Positions 50,858 to 58,124 of a stretch of DNA of 64,000 bases are shown piece by piece. A program made the position numbers and the translations under genes. The stretch covers positions 62,001 through 126,000 of the forward strand of contig NZ_JAETWA010000030.1 of assembly GCF_016774335.1 (NCBI RefSeq), read 5' to 3'. The notes under the pieces were generated by a model that had not been told where the DNA came from, ran no database searches, and saw nothing but the letters and a program-made list of their open reading frames with translations. Numbering within the stretch: position 1 is the first letter of the stretch; each line of letters begins with the position of its first letter. This DNA comes from Luteimonas saliphila (GTDB lineage: Bacteria; Pseudomonadota; Gammaproteobacteria; Xanthomonadales; Xanthomonadaceae).

Positions 50858-51159
50858 CAGAGCGTCAGCCGGTCCAGCATCGACACGATGCGCGAGTTGA
50901 CGCGGACGACGTCGGTGGCTTGGCCCATCAGCGCCCCGTGCAGTGCGGATTCGTGCAGCGTCTTGCCCGGTTCGTCGCCGACCGGGTGCGGGGGAATCTG
51001 GCGGAGGACCTGGCTCAACCGCTCTTCGAGCCTGTCGAGCAGGTTGTGCACTTCCTCGGTACCTTCGCGCAGACGAATCATTTCGGCACCGATGGGCGAC
51101 TGCGGTGCGGGTGATGCGGCGCCGGCTTCGCCGGTGTAACTGTGGGACTGACTGTTCAT
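50857..51159 (-). CDS. Lysis-cassette protein of unknown function
   Basis: 100 residues. Pro/Gln-rich start, then a helix with heptads (EMIRLREGTEEVHNLLDRLEERLSQVLRQIPP), then a short helical end. No signal or membrane segment. It lies between the Rz-like gene and the small membrane protein. Confidence 0.65.
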   Translation of the reverse strand: MNSQSHSYTGEAGAASPAPQSPIGAEMIRLREGTEEVHNLLDRLEERLSQVLRQIPPHPVGDEPGKTLHESALHGALMGQATDVVRVNSRIVSMLDRLTL

Positions 51160-51533
51160 TGTTCACCTTCGATTGGTGCGCCCAGGGCGCGGTTGACTGC
51201 GTCCATACGGGCTTGGCCCGGGGCGCATTGGGGATGGGTGAGCGGGCGCTCGGTGCGAGCCCTGCGGTAGTCGCGGGCGCCGCCCTCGAGCTGGTCGGCA
51301 GCAGCCGCGGCGGCGGCGGCCAGTCGGGTGGCGCTCTCTCGCGTCGCGGCATGAAGGGCAGCGCTGTCCTCGAGGGCGGTATCCAGTGCGTGCACCTGGT
51401 CGCGCAGCGGCGCGGTGATCGCGCGGCGGTGCTGCCAGTAGTTCAGGTACAGCGAGCCCGCCAGCGCCGCGGCGAGCATGGCGACCACCTTCCATGCCGC
51501 CCACCACGAGGACAGTCGAGCGGTGACGGACAT
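51156..51533 (-). CDS. Rz-like inner-membrane spanin subunit
   Basis: 125 residues. N-terminal membrane anchor (WWAAWKVVAMLAAALAGSLYL) followed by a periplasmic coiled coil (RDQVHALDTALEDSAALHAATRES) and an Ala-rich helix, the classical i-spanin layout. It should pair with the Rz1-like lipoprotein, but three genes lie between them. Start ATG at 51533. Confidence 0.72.
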   Translation of the reverse strand: MSVTARLSSWWAAWKVVAMLAAALAGSLYLNYWQHRRAITAPLRDQVHALDTALEDSAALHAATRESATRLAAAAAAAADQLEGGARDYRRARTERPLTHPQCAPGQARMDAVNRALGAPIEGEQ

Positions 51534-51542
51534 GGCGGCGGC

Positions 51543-52040
51543 TCAGTGCGCCGTGTCGGGCGCGGCGATCGCCATCACTAGGCCAATGACCGCGCGGCGC
51601 TTCTCCGCGGTCGACCCGTAGTAACGATCCCACTGGCAGGCCATCAGCTCGGTCGCCGCGGTGCGCCAGTCGCCCTTGCGCATCGCGTCCCACAGCGGGT
51701 TGGCGTCGCGCAACGTTTCAGCGTCCAGCAGATCCCCGACGGCGTACAGGTACGGCAGGCGATCCGAGGCTTCCGGGTGCAGCGCCAGCAGCTCGAACAC
51801 GCGACCGCGCAACACCTGTTGCACGTGGACCATGTCCGACTTCAGCCAATGTAGGGCGGTCGCGGTGCTCACCGGCCGGCGCTGGATCGGACGGCCGTGG
51901 CCGAGACGGAGGATGCCGACCTCGTCAGGCTTGGCCGTTGGCTGGAACGGGAACAGCTCCTGCACGATGTCGATCGCGCGGCGGCCTGCGCGGACTTCTG
52001 CCAGTAGCAGCGAATGGTCATCGAGGTCTGTCACAGCCAC
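51543..52040 (-). CDS. Lysis-region protein, unknown (weak lysozyme-like pattern)
   Basis: 165 residues from GTG at 52040 (a second GTG is at 52034). VGILRLGHGRPIQ and NPLWDAMRKGDWRTAATELM ... WDRYYGSTAEKRRAVIGLVM faintly recall the end of phage lysozymes, but the catalytic Glu/Asp/Thr pattern is not evident, so enzyme activity is doubtful. Overlaps the next membrane protein gene by 23 bases. Confidence 0.6.
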   Translation of the reverse strand: MAVTDLDDHSLLLAEVRAGRRAIDIVQELFPFQPTAKPDEVGILRLGHGRPIQRRPVSTATALHWLKSDMVHVQQVLRGRVFELLALHPEASDRLPYLYAVGDLLDAETLRDANPLWDAMRKGDWRTAATELMACQWDRYYGSTAEKRRAVIGLVMAIAAPDTAH

Positions 52041-52242
52041 AGTCCCGGCGCTCCAAGGCCGCGACGCGCCGATCCAGCGCGTCGATTTCGCGGTCGCGTC
52101 GATCCGGCATCACAGACGCGCGCGCATTGGCTTCGGCATTGCGGCGTGCTTCCGCGTACCAGCCACCGCCCAGGGCGATGGCTAGGGCCACGATTACGCC
52201 GGTGTGTGCTTCCCACCAGCGCAGGGGCTTGTGTGGTGCCAC
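52018..52242 (-). CDS. Small membrane protein with coiled-coil tail (holin or spanin type)
   Basis: 74 residues from GTG at 52242. One membrane span (AHTGVIVALAIALGGGWYA) then a charged helix (DREIDALDRRVAALERR) and a CGC near the end. The shape fits a class III holin-like or an alternative i-spanin. Place among lysis genes supports a membrane role in lysis. Confidence 0.65.
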   Translation of the reverse strand: MAPHKPLRWWEAHTGVIVALAIALGGGWYAEARRNAEANARASVMPDRRDREIDALDRRVAALERRDCGCDRPR

Positions 52243-52266
52243 GGCTTCCCGCCCTCGCCACGCGTC

Positions 52267-52608
52267 TTACGAGCTGCGGGGGATGGGCGGCAGTCGCAGC
52301 TCGGGCGCGCCCTGCCCCTTCATGCGCAGCACGAAGAAGATGGCGCTCACGATCTGCAACGCCTGGCCAGCAGAATCGGCCGCCAGCAGCTCCCCGAACT
52401 GGGACTGAAACGGTTCCCAGAAGCTCGCGACATAGCGCAGCAGGTCGACGATGTAGGCGCCCAGCACGAGGCCGACCGCGCTCAGCCAGCCGGTGTAGCT
52501 TTTCCAGGCAACCGCCAGCGGGACGGTGCCCTTCTTGCTGAACTTGAAGAAGAACACCGCGGCGAAGACCGCGACGAGCAGCAGCAAAGTGAACAGGATC
52601 GTGTTCAT
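52267..52608 (-). CDS. Putative holin
   Basis: 113 residues with two to three hydrophobic spans: TILFTLLLLVAVFAAVFFF, WLSAVGLVLGAYIVDLLRYV and SAIFFVLRM. Directly after the endopeptidase gene. The second span is preceded by WKSYTG. I take it as the holin that releases the endolysin; no experimental anchor. Confidence 0.75.
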   Translation of the reverse strand: MNTILFTLLLLVAVFAAVFFFKFSKKGTVPLAVAWKSYTGWLSAVGLVLGAYIVDLLRYVASFWEPFQSQFGELLAADSAGQALQIVSAIFFVLRMKGQGAPELRLPPIPRSS

Positions 52609-52625
52609 GGCGTGTCTCCGGTTGG

Positions 52626-53096
52626 TCAGGGGTACAGCGAGGCGGGCAGCTCGAAATGCGGGCCGTCCAGGAATGCCTTGCGCTTCTGCGCGCGTCGCGC
52701 CGCGGTGTAGGCGGCGACCTTCAGCTCGATGCCGCGCAGGCTGTTGCAGTCGTTCAGCAGGAACCACCCGCCGCCCCAGCGCACCGGGATGCCGAGCTCG
52801 AGCGCGGCGCGGCGCATGGCATCGGCGATCGGCGGGTACAGGGCCCATTCCCACTGCACCGAGCCGGCGACGTACGCGCCCAGGTCCACGGCATGGCCGG
52901 TGATGTGCCGACTGTTCATGGTCTGGCTCGCACCCTTCGCCACCAGCTCTCGCTGGCGCTCGACACTGCGGCGGCCCTCGATCACGCTGAAGTCGATGGG
53001 CGTGATCTCGATCGCGCGCGACACCACGCGGTAAAGGTCTGGGTGCACGCCGAGATTCAGGCGCTGCCTGCTGCGGGTTCCGAGCTCAAAGCCCAT
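52626..53096 (-). CDS. Endolysin, M15-family L-Ala-D-Glu-type peptidase
   Basis: 156 residues. Zinc-site pattern SRHITGHAVDL (His64, Asp71) with DGPHFEL near the end (His147) and the SVERQRELVAKGASQT helix typical of VanY/T5-endolysin-like peptidases. It cleaves the peptide stem of peptidoglycan after holin release; no signal peptide. ATG at 53096 with GGAGAGAG upstream. First gene of the lysis cluster, about 160 bases after the terminator. Confidence 0.92.
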   Translation of the reverse strand: MGFELGTRSRQRLNLGVHPDLYRVVSRAIEITPIDFSVIEGRRSVERQRELVAKGASQTMNSRHITGHAVDLGAYVAGSVQWEWALYPPIADAMRRAALELGIPVRWGGGWFLLNDCNSLRGIELKVAAYTAARRAQKRKAFLDGPHFELPASLYP

Positions 53097-53255
53097 GTCT
53101 CTCTCCAACTGGCGGATCGGCACGCCGGCCGTGCGTCCCCCGAACGGCCTCGTCGCGTTACCAGCGAGGTCGCGGACACCGCGGCGCGTCTCCCGACGGC
53201 CAGCCATCGAAGGCAGCGGGTACCGGCGGGCGTGACTACCGATCCAGAAAACGGT

Positions 53256-53290
53256 GAGCCCCCGGCCAGGACGTGCCTGACCGGGGGCTC
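53256..53290 (-). terminator. Strong hairpin terminator after the tRNA
   Basis: Arms GAGCCCCCGG and CCGGGGGCTC (10 bp, perfect) around a 15-base loop; on the minus strand ACCG then TTTTC follow. It ends transcripts coming from the tRNA promoter unless antitermination acts, separating early from lysis and structural genes. The 53097-53255 stretch has no gene on either strand that I accept. Confidence 0.75.
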
Positions 53291-53406
53291 CTTCCTCTCG
53301 CTGCCTACCTGCCGCCCCCGAGTTCCGGGACGGTGGACTGCCGGATTCACGCACCACACTGTGGGTGCGGAGGGTCCAGCGCGGCGCTTCGGCTGGCGTG
53401 TATCGG

Positions 53407-53483
53407 TGGTAGCGCGGGTCCGATTCGAACGGACGACCTGCGGCTTATGAGACCGCCGAGCTACCGGACTGCTCTACCGCGCA
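53407..53483 (-). tRNA. tRNA-Met (CAT anticodon), initiator-like
   Basis: A full cloverleaf of 77 bases including an encoded CCA. Acceptor pairs 2-7 with 66-71, D stem GAGC/GCTC, anticodon loop CTCATAA, T stem and TTCGAAT loop all fold. Initiator features: bases 1 and 72 (U and U) do not pair, and pair 11-24 is A-U. The three consecutive G-C pairs of the anticodon stem are only partly kept (G29-C41, G30-C40, U31-G39). The D loop and variable loop match E. coli tRNA-fMet nearly base for base from memory. It lies between a promoter and a strong terminator. Confidence 0.93.
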
Positions 53484-53522
53484 TCAGACGCGGCCGCATC
53501 AGAGACACGACCGCACGCTGGC

Positions 53523-53552
53523 GTTGTACGGGGGTCCCGGGTTCCCGCGCAA
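53523..53552 (-). promoter_or_regulatory. Candidate promoter for the tRNA / late region
   Basis: On the minus strand TTGCGC (53552-53547), 18 bases, TACAAC (53528-53523). Transcript start near 53516, about 30 bases before the tRNA. The -35 is weak, which would suit an activated promoter. Confidence 0.45.
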
Positions 53553-53559
53553 ATCCGCG

Positions 53560-53633
53560 CCACATGTGGGGCTTCACGCCACCCACACAACGCTGAATTC
53601 CTCCACATGTGGAAGCGCACCGACCACATGTGG
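53560..53633. promoter_or_regulatory. Three copies of the palindrome CCACATGTGG
   Basis: Perfect 10-bp palindromes at 53560-53569, 53603-53612 and 53624-53633. Centre distances are 43 and 21 bases, about four and two helical turns, so all face the same side of DNA. The first is 7 bases upstream of the -35 of the tRNA promoter (centre near -48), the others near -91 and -112. They also lie upstream of the plus-strand gene at 53681. Nothing else was found in 53484-53680. Confidence 0.75.
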
Positions 53634-53680
53634 AACGATGGAAGTCCGCCCCGCCGACCGTTCTCACGGACTGAGATTGC

Positions 53681-53953
53681 ATGCCACCCCAGCATTCCCC
53701 AGCACGCACGCTCCCGGGCAGCTTCCGCTGGTCCGACTCCGACACCGGCTCGGTCCTGTTCCTGCGCTACGGCGCTGTCGCCTCGGTCACCGTCGACGGA
53801 CACGTGACACTGCTCGGCGGCAAGCGCGTAGAAGGCCCGGCAGCGAGCCTGGCGCAGGGGAAACGTTTCGTGGAGCGCTGGATCGCTGCCAACGGGCCGC
53901 CGATGACAGCACGGATGTGGGAGATTCGAGAGCGCCTGCGCGCTCAGGACTGA
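53681..53953 (+). CDS. Isolated plus-strand phage gene, unknown
   Basis: 90 residues. Beta-rich (GSVLFLRYGAVASVTVDGHVTLLGG) then a helix (SLAQGKRFVERWIAANGPP). Codon bias and amino-acid make-up look genuine, in contrast to the Arg/Cys-rich reverse frame. It is the only plus-strand gene between 16 and 63 kb; its end overlaps the convergent 94-residue gene by 10 bases. Start ATG at 53681 has no clear ribosome site. Confidence 0.6.
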   Translation: MPPQHSPARTLPGSFRWSDSDTGSVLFLRYGAVASVTVDGHVTLLGGKRVEGPAASLAQGKRFVERWIAANGPPMTARMWEIRERLRAQD

Positions 53954-54228
53954 CGCGCTATCGACCAGGAGCTGCGGCGGTACGGGCAGACATTCGATCC
54001 ATGCCCGGAGAGCCAGCGTGCGAAGAGGCGGCGCTTTGCAGGCCCGAAGTTGTAGACCACGGCCGTGCTCAGGATGACCCAGTAGATCCCATTGCTGGCC
54101 GAAGGCGATGCGATTGTGATGCGCTGGCGGCCGTTGCTCCCGGGAAGCACGGCGACGACGTATGCGTCGATGTCGTTGCCGTTCCACTCGGCGATGATCG
54201 CGTCTCCAATCTCCACCGGTTTGTTCAC
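53944..54228 (-). CDS. Small phage protein, unknown
   Basis: 94 residues from GTG at 54228 with GAGG six bases ahead. Starts MNKPVEIGDAIIAEWNGND; a beta-rich middle (AYVVAVLPGSNGRQRITIAS, GIYWVILSTAVVYNF) and a basic C-terminus. The beginning looks like a small beta-barrel. Last leftward gene of the early block. Confidence 0.65.
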   Translation of the reverse strand: MNKPVEIGDAIIAEWNGNDIDAYVVAVLPGSNGRQRITIASPSASNGIYWVILSTAVVYNFGPAKRRLFARWLSGHGSNVCPYRRSSWSIARQS

Positions 54229-54230
54229 GC

Positions 54231-55049
54231 TCAGCCTCGCGTCAGCTTCTCGCGCAGATCGCTCCGCGCCGCGTTCAGCGCTTCCTGCAGGACGTGCGTG
54301 GCGCATCGATGCACCACGATGTAGTCGCGCTTGCGCATCTTCGCGCGGCGCGCGAGCTCCCCGTATGGCGTCCGCTTCTCGGGCCAGACCAGCTCGTGCG
54401 CTGCATCGAACAGCGCCAGCCGCAGCTTCCAGCGGTCCGCAGCCCGGCTCAGCTTCAGTGGCACCGGCCGCTGCAGCAGTACCTCGCGGCGCACGCGCCA
54501 GCGCGCCATGTCGGTCAGGCGAGCGATCGAGAGCTCGTCGGCACGGGTCACCACCGCCATCGCCACCGCCTTGCCCAGGCGCGAGCGCATGAACCCCACG
54601 GCCGCGGCCACGTCCGACGTCGTGAGGCCCGGCCTCGAGCTGCGGCCTTCCACCGGCACGCGGTAGCTGCTCGGCACCAGCATGCGCGCCAGCAGCTCCA
54701 ACGGATCCCGCTCGTCCTTGAGCGTGCGCCGCTGCTGACGCGCCGACGGCGGTGGCGCGCGCTGGGGCGCCGGGCCGATCAGCGGGGCGTGATTCCAGTG
54801 GTGCACCGCGGCGTCGATCGCCTTGTCGCTGGAGGGATTCGGCATCAGCAGGTGCTGAACGCCGAGCTGGGGCGGCGAAAGCGCCTCGTACTGCTCGACG
54901 GTCAGCGCCACGAACGCCGGCGTGACTGCGCCGCAGGCCATGCACATGACCAGGTGGACGGGGCCATGCATCCCGCGCAGGCGCCGGACCCGCGCCGCAT
55001 CGACGCCGCACCAAGAGCATTCGCGCGGGGGTTGCAGCACTTCATTCAC
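54231..55049 (-). CDS. Lar-like zinc finger fused to a helical domain; possible late regulator
   Basis: 272 residues from GTG at 55049 (GTGA overlap with the gene before). N-terminal CSWCGVD ... CMACGA ... SDKAIDAAVHHWNH follows the layout of Lar restriction-alleviation zinc fingers. After a linker, about 170 residues of basic helices (TSDVAAAVGFMRSRLGKAVAMAV, DMARWRVRREVLLQRP, YGELARRAKMRKRDYIVV) that could bind nucleic acid. Its place just before the CCACATGTGG array suggests an activator or antiterminator, as Q-type genes often are. That role is inference. Confidence 0.68.
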   Translation of the reverse strand: MNEVLQPPRECSWCGVDAARVRRLRGMHGPVHLVMCMACGAVTPAFVALTVEQYEALSPPQLGVQHLLMPNPSSDKAIDAAVHHWNHAPLIGPAPQRAPPPSARQQRRTLKDERDPLELLARMLVPSSYRVPVEGRSSRPGLTTSDVAAAVGFMRSRLGKAVAMAVVTRADELSIARLTDMARWRVRREVLLQRPVPLKLSRAADRWKLRLALFDAAHELVWPEKRTPYGELARRAKMRKRDYIVVHRCATHVLQEALNAARSDLREKLTRG

Positions 55050-55216
55050 TTCCGGTCCTTCCCCCACTTCGCAAGCTCCATGAACCCACCATCGAGCTCG
55101 ACGCAACGGATCCCGTTGATGACGACCTCGCGCGGTGGTGTGTACTCGTAGGCCGGGTTCGGCTTCAGTTCGGCCGGGAAGCGGCGCACCTTCTCGGCGA
55201 TTTCCTCCGGCGTCAT
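55046..55216 (-). CDS. 56-residue phage protein, unknown
   Basis: MTPEEIAEKVRRFPAELKPN followed by PAYEYTPPREVVINGIRCVELDGGFMELAKWGKDRK. Four-base ATGA overlap with the gene before it and GTGA with the gene after. No known motif; the overlaps are the main evidence that it is translated. Confidence 0.65.
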   Translation of the reverse strand: MTPEEIAEKVRRFPAELKPNPAYEYTPPREVVINGIRCVELDGGFMELAKWGKDRK

Positions 55217-55581
55217 GCCGCAGCTACCTGCACACGCCGCCAGCGCACCTTGGGGCTGCAGTTCGATGACGCCGCAGAGCCGAACCCGTCCTTCACGATG
55301 TGGCGCTTCGACGCGGCGCTGCGCGCGACCGAGCCCCAGCTCCGCTTGTCTGGCGGCTCCGGTAGTCCGCGCGCCTCGGCCCAGGCTCGCGCCTCTTCTA
55401 TCAGGAACGGCCCGGACTGCTCGCTCGCGAACGCGATCAGCATGCCCAGCGCCTGGCCGGTCCATTCACTCTCGACGCGATTGGCGTGCTCTGCCGCGCG
55501 CTGGACGCCCAGGTCGCGCGCCTCCATCGCCGCGGCGAAGTCGATCGCCACCGTGCGGTTGTCTCGTGCTCGAATGCTCAT
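55213..55581 (-). CDS. Conserved phage early protein, unknown
   Basis: 122 residues. ANRVESEWTGQALGMLIAFASEQSG, FLIEEARAWAEARGLPEPPDKRSWGSV and a C-terminal CSPKVRWRRV follow a pattern I have seen in many phage replication regions beside methyltransferase or replication genes. Possibly a DNA-binding winged helix. Coupled to both neighbours by ATGA overlaps. Confidence 0.72.
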   Translation of the reverse strand: MSIRARDNRTVAIDFAAAMEARDLGVQRAAEHANRVESEWTGQALGMLIAFASEQSGPFLIEEARAWAEARGLPEPPDKRSWGSVARSAASKRHIVKDGFGSAASSNCSPKVRWRRVQVAAA

Positions 55582-56798
55582 GCGGGAAGTCCTCCGTTCA
55601 TGGTGAGCGGCCCGAGCGCCAGCCCCGGCTGCATCGCTCGGATGCGCGCCAGCGCGATCGCGGCATAGGCCGGGTCCAGCTCGATGCCTTCGAAGGCGAA
55701 GCCATCAGCGACCGCCCCGCGGCCTGTGCTGCCGCTGCCTGCGAACGGGTCTAGGATTCGGCCACCAGGTGGTGTCACCAGCCGGCAGAGCCATCGCATC
55801 AGGTCGGTCGGCTTTACGGTCGGGTGATTGTTCTCGCTGGCGCGGCGCGTGCCCTCGGCCTGAAAGGTGCCCGGTGACTGCGTGCCGGACGACCAAAGCA
55901 GCGGACGCGCTTCCATGCCATCGCAGCCGTCGTTGCGGTCAGCGCGGCTGGCCTTCGCGCAGTAGAAGAACCGGGCCGCGCTGCCGGTGTCCGAGCGAGG
56001 CTCTGGCGCCTTGGTCACATGCCGCAGTGCACCGAACGTGCTATTGCTCTGCGCCTCGCCGTCGTTCCGCGCACGCGCCATTTGCCCAGGCGCCTGCGGA
56101 AACAACGCCAACACCTCATCGCTGCCGTCGTGGATGACGTTCGCGGGCCACCGGCCGGCTGCGTTCGCGCTCGCTCCGCCCGGCTTGAGGTCGGTGGCGC
56201 CGCGCTGCTCGTGGTCACGGGTGCCGGCGTGGCCACGGTCGCCCGAGCAGTTGCGCGCGTAGGCTTCGTCCTCGACCGGCACGCGGCACCCGTCGATGTT
56301 CAGCGCACCGGTGCCCCACTTCCGCCAGTTGGCCTCGACGGTCCCTTCCAGCGGCTTGCGCGCCAGCGTGATCGGCTCCCATGCCGGCTTCAGCGCCGTG
56401 CCGCCCCACTCGCCGTTGTACGACTTCGGGAAGCCCGACCCGTAGACCCACATGGCCGTATCGCGGATCTCCCAGCCGGCATCCTCGATCGCGCACACCA
56501 TCCGGTGCGATGTCCGGGTGCCGCTGAACGCTGCCAGCCAGGCGCCAGGCTTTGCGACCCGGAGTACTGCGGCCCACGTCTCCGCACGCTGCGCCACGTC
56601 GCCGCCGTCCCAGGCCTTGCCCATGAAGCCGGTGCCGATACGAGAGCGACCTGCCGGGCTATTCGGATTGTCGGACGCTGCACCCGTTCCTCCCTTTTTG
56701 CCGGTGGTCAGGTGATAGGGCGGGTCCGTCACGATGCTGTCGAAGCTGTTGGCTTCCAGCGCGCGCATGACCTCGAGGCAGTCGCCGACATGGATCAT
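55578..56798 (-). CDS. DNA methyltransferase, beta class (DPPY)
   Basis: 406 residues. The catalytic motif TDPPYHL comes early and the AdoMet site DPFAGSGSTG near the C-terminus, so motif order is that of beta-class N6-adenine or N4-cytosine enzymes. DPPY favours adenine-N6. A variable target region lies between (about 150-310). No restriction partner is adjacent, suggesting an orphan enzyme that protects phage DNA. ATG overlaps the upstream stop. Confidence 0.9.
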   Translation of the reverse strand: MIHVGDCLEVMRALEANSFDSIVTDPPYHLTTGKKGGTGAASDNPNSPAGRSRIGTGFMGKAWDGGDVAQRAETWAAVLRVAKPGAWLAAFSGTRTSHRMVCAIEDAGWEIRDTAMWVYGSGFPKSYNGEWGGTALKPAWEPITLARKPLEGTVEANWRKWGTGALNIDGCRVPVEDEAYARNCSGDRGHAGTRDHEQRGATDLKPGGASANAAGRWPANVIHDGSDEVLALFPQAPGQMARARNDGEAQSNSTFGALRHVTKAPEPRSDTGSAARFFYCAKASRADRNDGCDGMEARPLLWSSGTQSPGTFQAEGTRRASENNHPTVKPTDLMRWLCRLVTPPGGRILDPFAGSGSTGRGAVADGFAFEGIELDPAYAAIALARIRAMQPGLALGPLTMNGGLPA

Positions 56799-57034
56799 GC
56801 GGGGGCGCCCTCCCCCATCGCTGCAGCCACGCGGGCGGCAATGGCCGGGCTGGGCTCGCCGTCGCGCATGCAGTCGAAGTCGCGGCAGATCAGCGGCCTG
56901 GTCGCGTAGATCCCGCAGCGGTACCGGTCGCCCTCCGTCTCCAGGTGGCGGCAGGACACCAGCTCGCCGTCGACCACCGCCGAACAGCAGGCGCCGCAGC
57001 GCTGGCACAGCTCCTGGGTGATCGCCTGCGTCAT
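56795..57034 (-). CDS. YkgJ-type Cys-cluster protein
   Basis: 79 residues: CQRCGACCSAVVDGELVSCRHL ... YRCGIYATRPLICRDFDC. The C-x2-C-x2-CC start and later Cys residues match the CxxCxxCC zinc or iron-sulfur family. It is very short for this family, consisting of the metal site alone. Function unknown; tightly coupled to the methyltransferase gene. Confidence 0.8.
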   Translation of the reverse strand: MTQAITQELCQRCGACCSAVVDGELVSCRHLETEGDRYRCGIYATRPLICRDFDCMRDGEPSPAIAARVAAAMGEGAPA

Positions 57035-57300
57035 ACCTGCCAGCCTTCATGCCGGGCCGCGAGGCGATGCAGGACAGGTGGCTCGAGCTCGAGCGCCTGG
57101 GCGATCTTCGTTACCTGCCACGGCTGCAGCGCGCGCTTGCCGCGGCTGATGGACAGCCTCGCCCGGATGCTGCTCGGCTTCAGCCCGGCACACTTCGCGA
57201 GCGCCGACAACGGGATGTCCAGCGCGTGCGCACGCAGCTTGATCGCCCCCTGCAGCGTTTCCGGATCCAGTGCGGCGTGGGCAGTCGCAGAACGGGCCAT
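57031..57300 (-). CDS. Small HTH DNA-binding protein
   Basis: 89 residues. DIPLSALAKCAGLKPSSIRARLSISRGKRALQPWQVTKIAQALELE is a Cro/CI-type helix-turn-helix with an extended turn. Position in the middle of the early operon suggests a secondary regulator. ATG at 57300 shares one base with the upstream stop. Confidence 0.75.
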   Translation of the reverse strand: MARSATAHAALDPETLQGAIKLRAHALDIPLSALAKCAGLKPSSIRARLSISRGKRALQPWQVTKIAQALELEPPVLHRLAARHEGWQV

Positions 57301-58124
57301 CAGGTGGACGCCTCCGCCTTGGCTGCTTCGAGGTCCAGCACAGCGCGCGCGCTGGCCAGAGCCGCGGCGTAGTGCTCCGGGTGCTGCTGGTCGAACTTCG
57401 GGATCAGGTCCGTCTCGACCCATTGGCCGCGCTGTACGCCGGACTTCAGCCAGCGCTGCGTCCAGTTCGACGGGCTGCAGCCCTCGGCGGCGATTTCCTT
57501 CGCGGTGATGCTGCCCTGCACGCGCAGGCGCGCCAGCACGCGCAACGCGGCCTGCTTCCATGGGGTGAGCTGGACCGGACACGGCACGCCGGCGGCCACC
57601 AGCGGCGGCAGGTCGGGCAGCGGCACCCGCGCCGGCGGGTTCCAGTCGAACAGCGCGTTGTGCCAGTGGTAGCCGAACCGGTCGACCGTCGCGCATCGAT
57701 CATCCTGCTGGAGCTGCTGCTCCACGTCGAAGCGCGGCACCAATTCATACTCGAAGCGTGCGCCCGGCTTGCGGTGGTGTGTAAGGCGCGGCGACCAGAC
57801 CGGGATGCCGAACATTTCCAGCATGCGCGCGATGCCGGCGTTGGCCTCGGTGATGCTGGCCACGATCACCAGCCGGTGGTCCGGGCCGTGCTTGCCGTGC
57901 AGTTCTTCTCCGTGGCTGGGCAGGATCTGCTGCGCCACTTTCGCGTTCAGCCGCAGCTTCGCCTCGACGCCGATCTGCCGCCCCGTCTCGTGCGCCACCA
58001 GCACGTCGAAGCCGCCCGTCTCCGGGTAACACGTCCAGCCGGGCTGTTCATTGAACTCCCGGACGAAGAGCTCGCACAGCGCGCGCTCGGTCGGAAAGAA
58101 CCGCTGGATGTCCGCCGGCTTCAT
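57300..58124 (-). CDS. PD-(D/E)XK-like nuclease with C-terminal winged helix
   Basis: 274 residues. GFDVLVAHETGRQIGVEAKLRL has the D ... E-x-K spacing of the PD-(D/E)XK core; LPSHGEELHGKHGPDHRLVIVAS follows. The C-terminal third (PWKQAALRVLARLRVQGSITAKEIAAE) looks like a winged helix for DNA binding. It could be a phage restriction-like or recombination nuclease. ATG at 58124 overlaps the upstream stop. Confidence 0.7.
   Translation of the reverse strand: MKPADIQRFFPTERALCELFVREFNEQPGWTCYPETGGFDVLVAHETGRQIGVEAKLRLNAKVAQQILPSHGEELHGKHGPDHRLVIVASITEANAGIARMLEMFGIPVWSPRLTHHRKPGARFEYELVPRFDVEQQLQQDDRCATVDRFGYHWHNALFDWNPPARVPLPDLPPLVAAGVPCPVQLTPWKQAALRVLARLRVQGSITAKEIAAEGCSPSNWTQRWLKSGVQRGQWVETDLIPKFDQQHPEHYAAALASARAVLDLEAAKAEAST

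Noticed and set aside
51543..52040. Call of the 165-residue protein as a second lysozyme
   Set aside because: The resemblance is confined to the C-terminal helix pattern and the catalytic residues are not apparent; a clear M15 endolysin is already present.
53474..54187. Minus-strand open frame opposite the 53681-53953 gene and the palindromes
   Set aside because: Runs across the regulatory palindromes and into the tRNA, has an improbable Arg/His-rich composition and no ribosome site.
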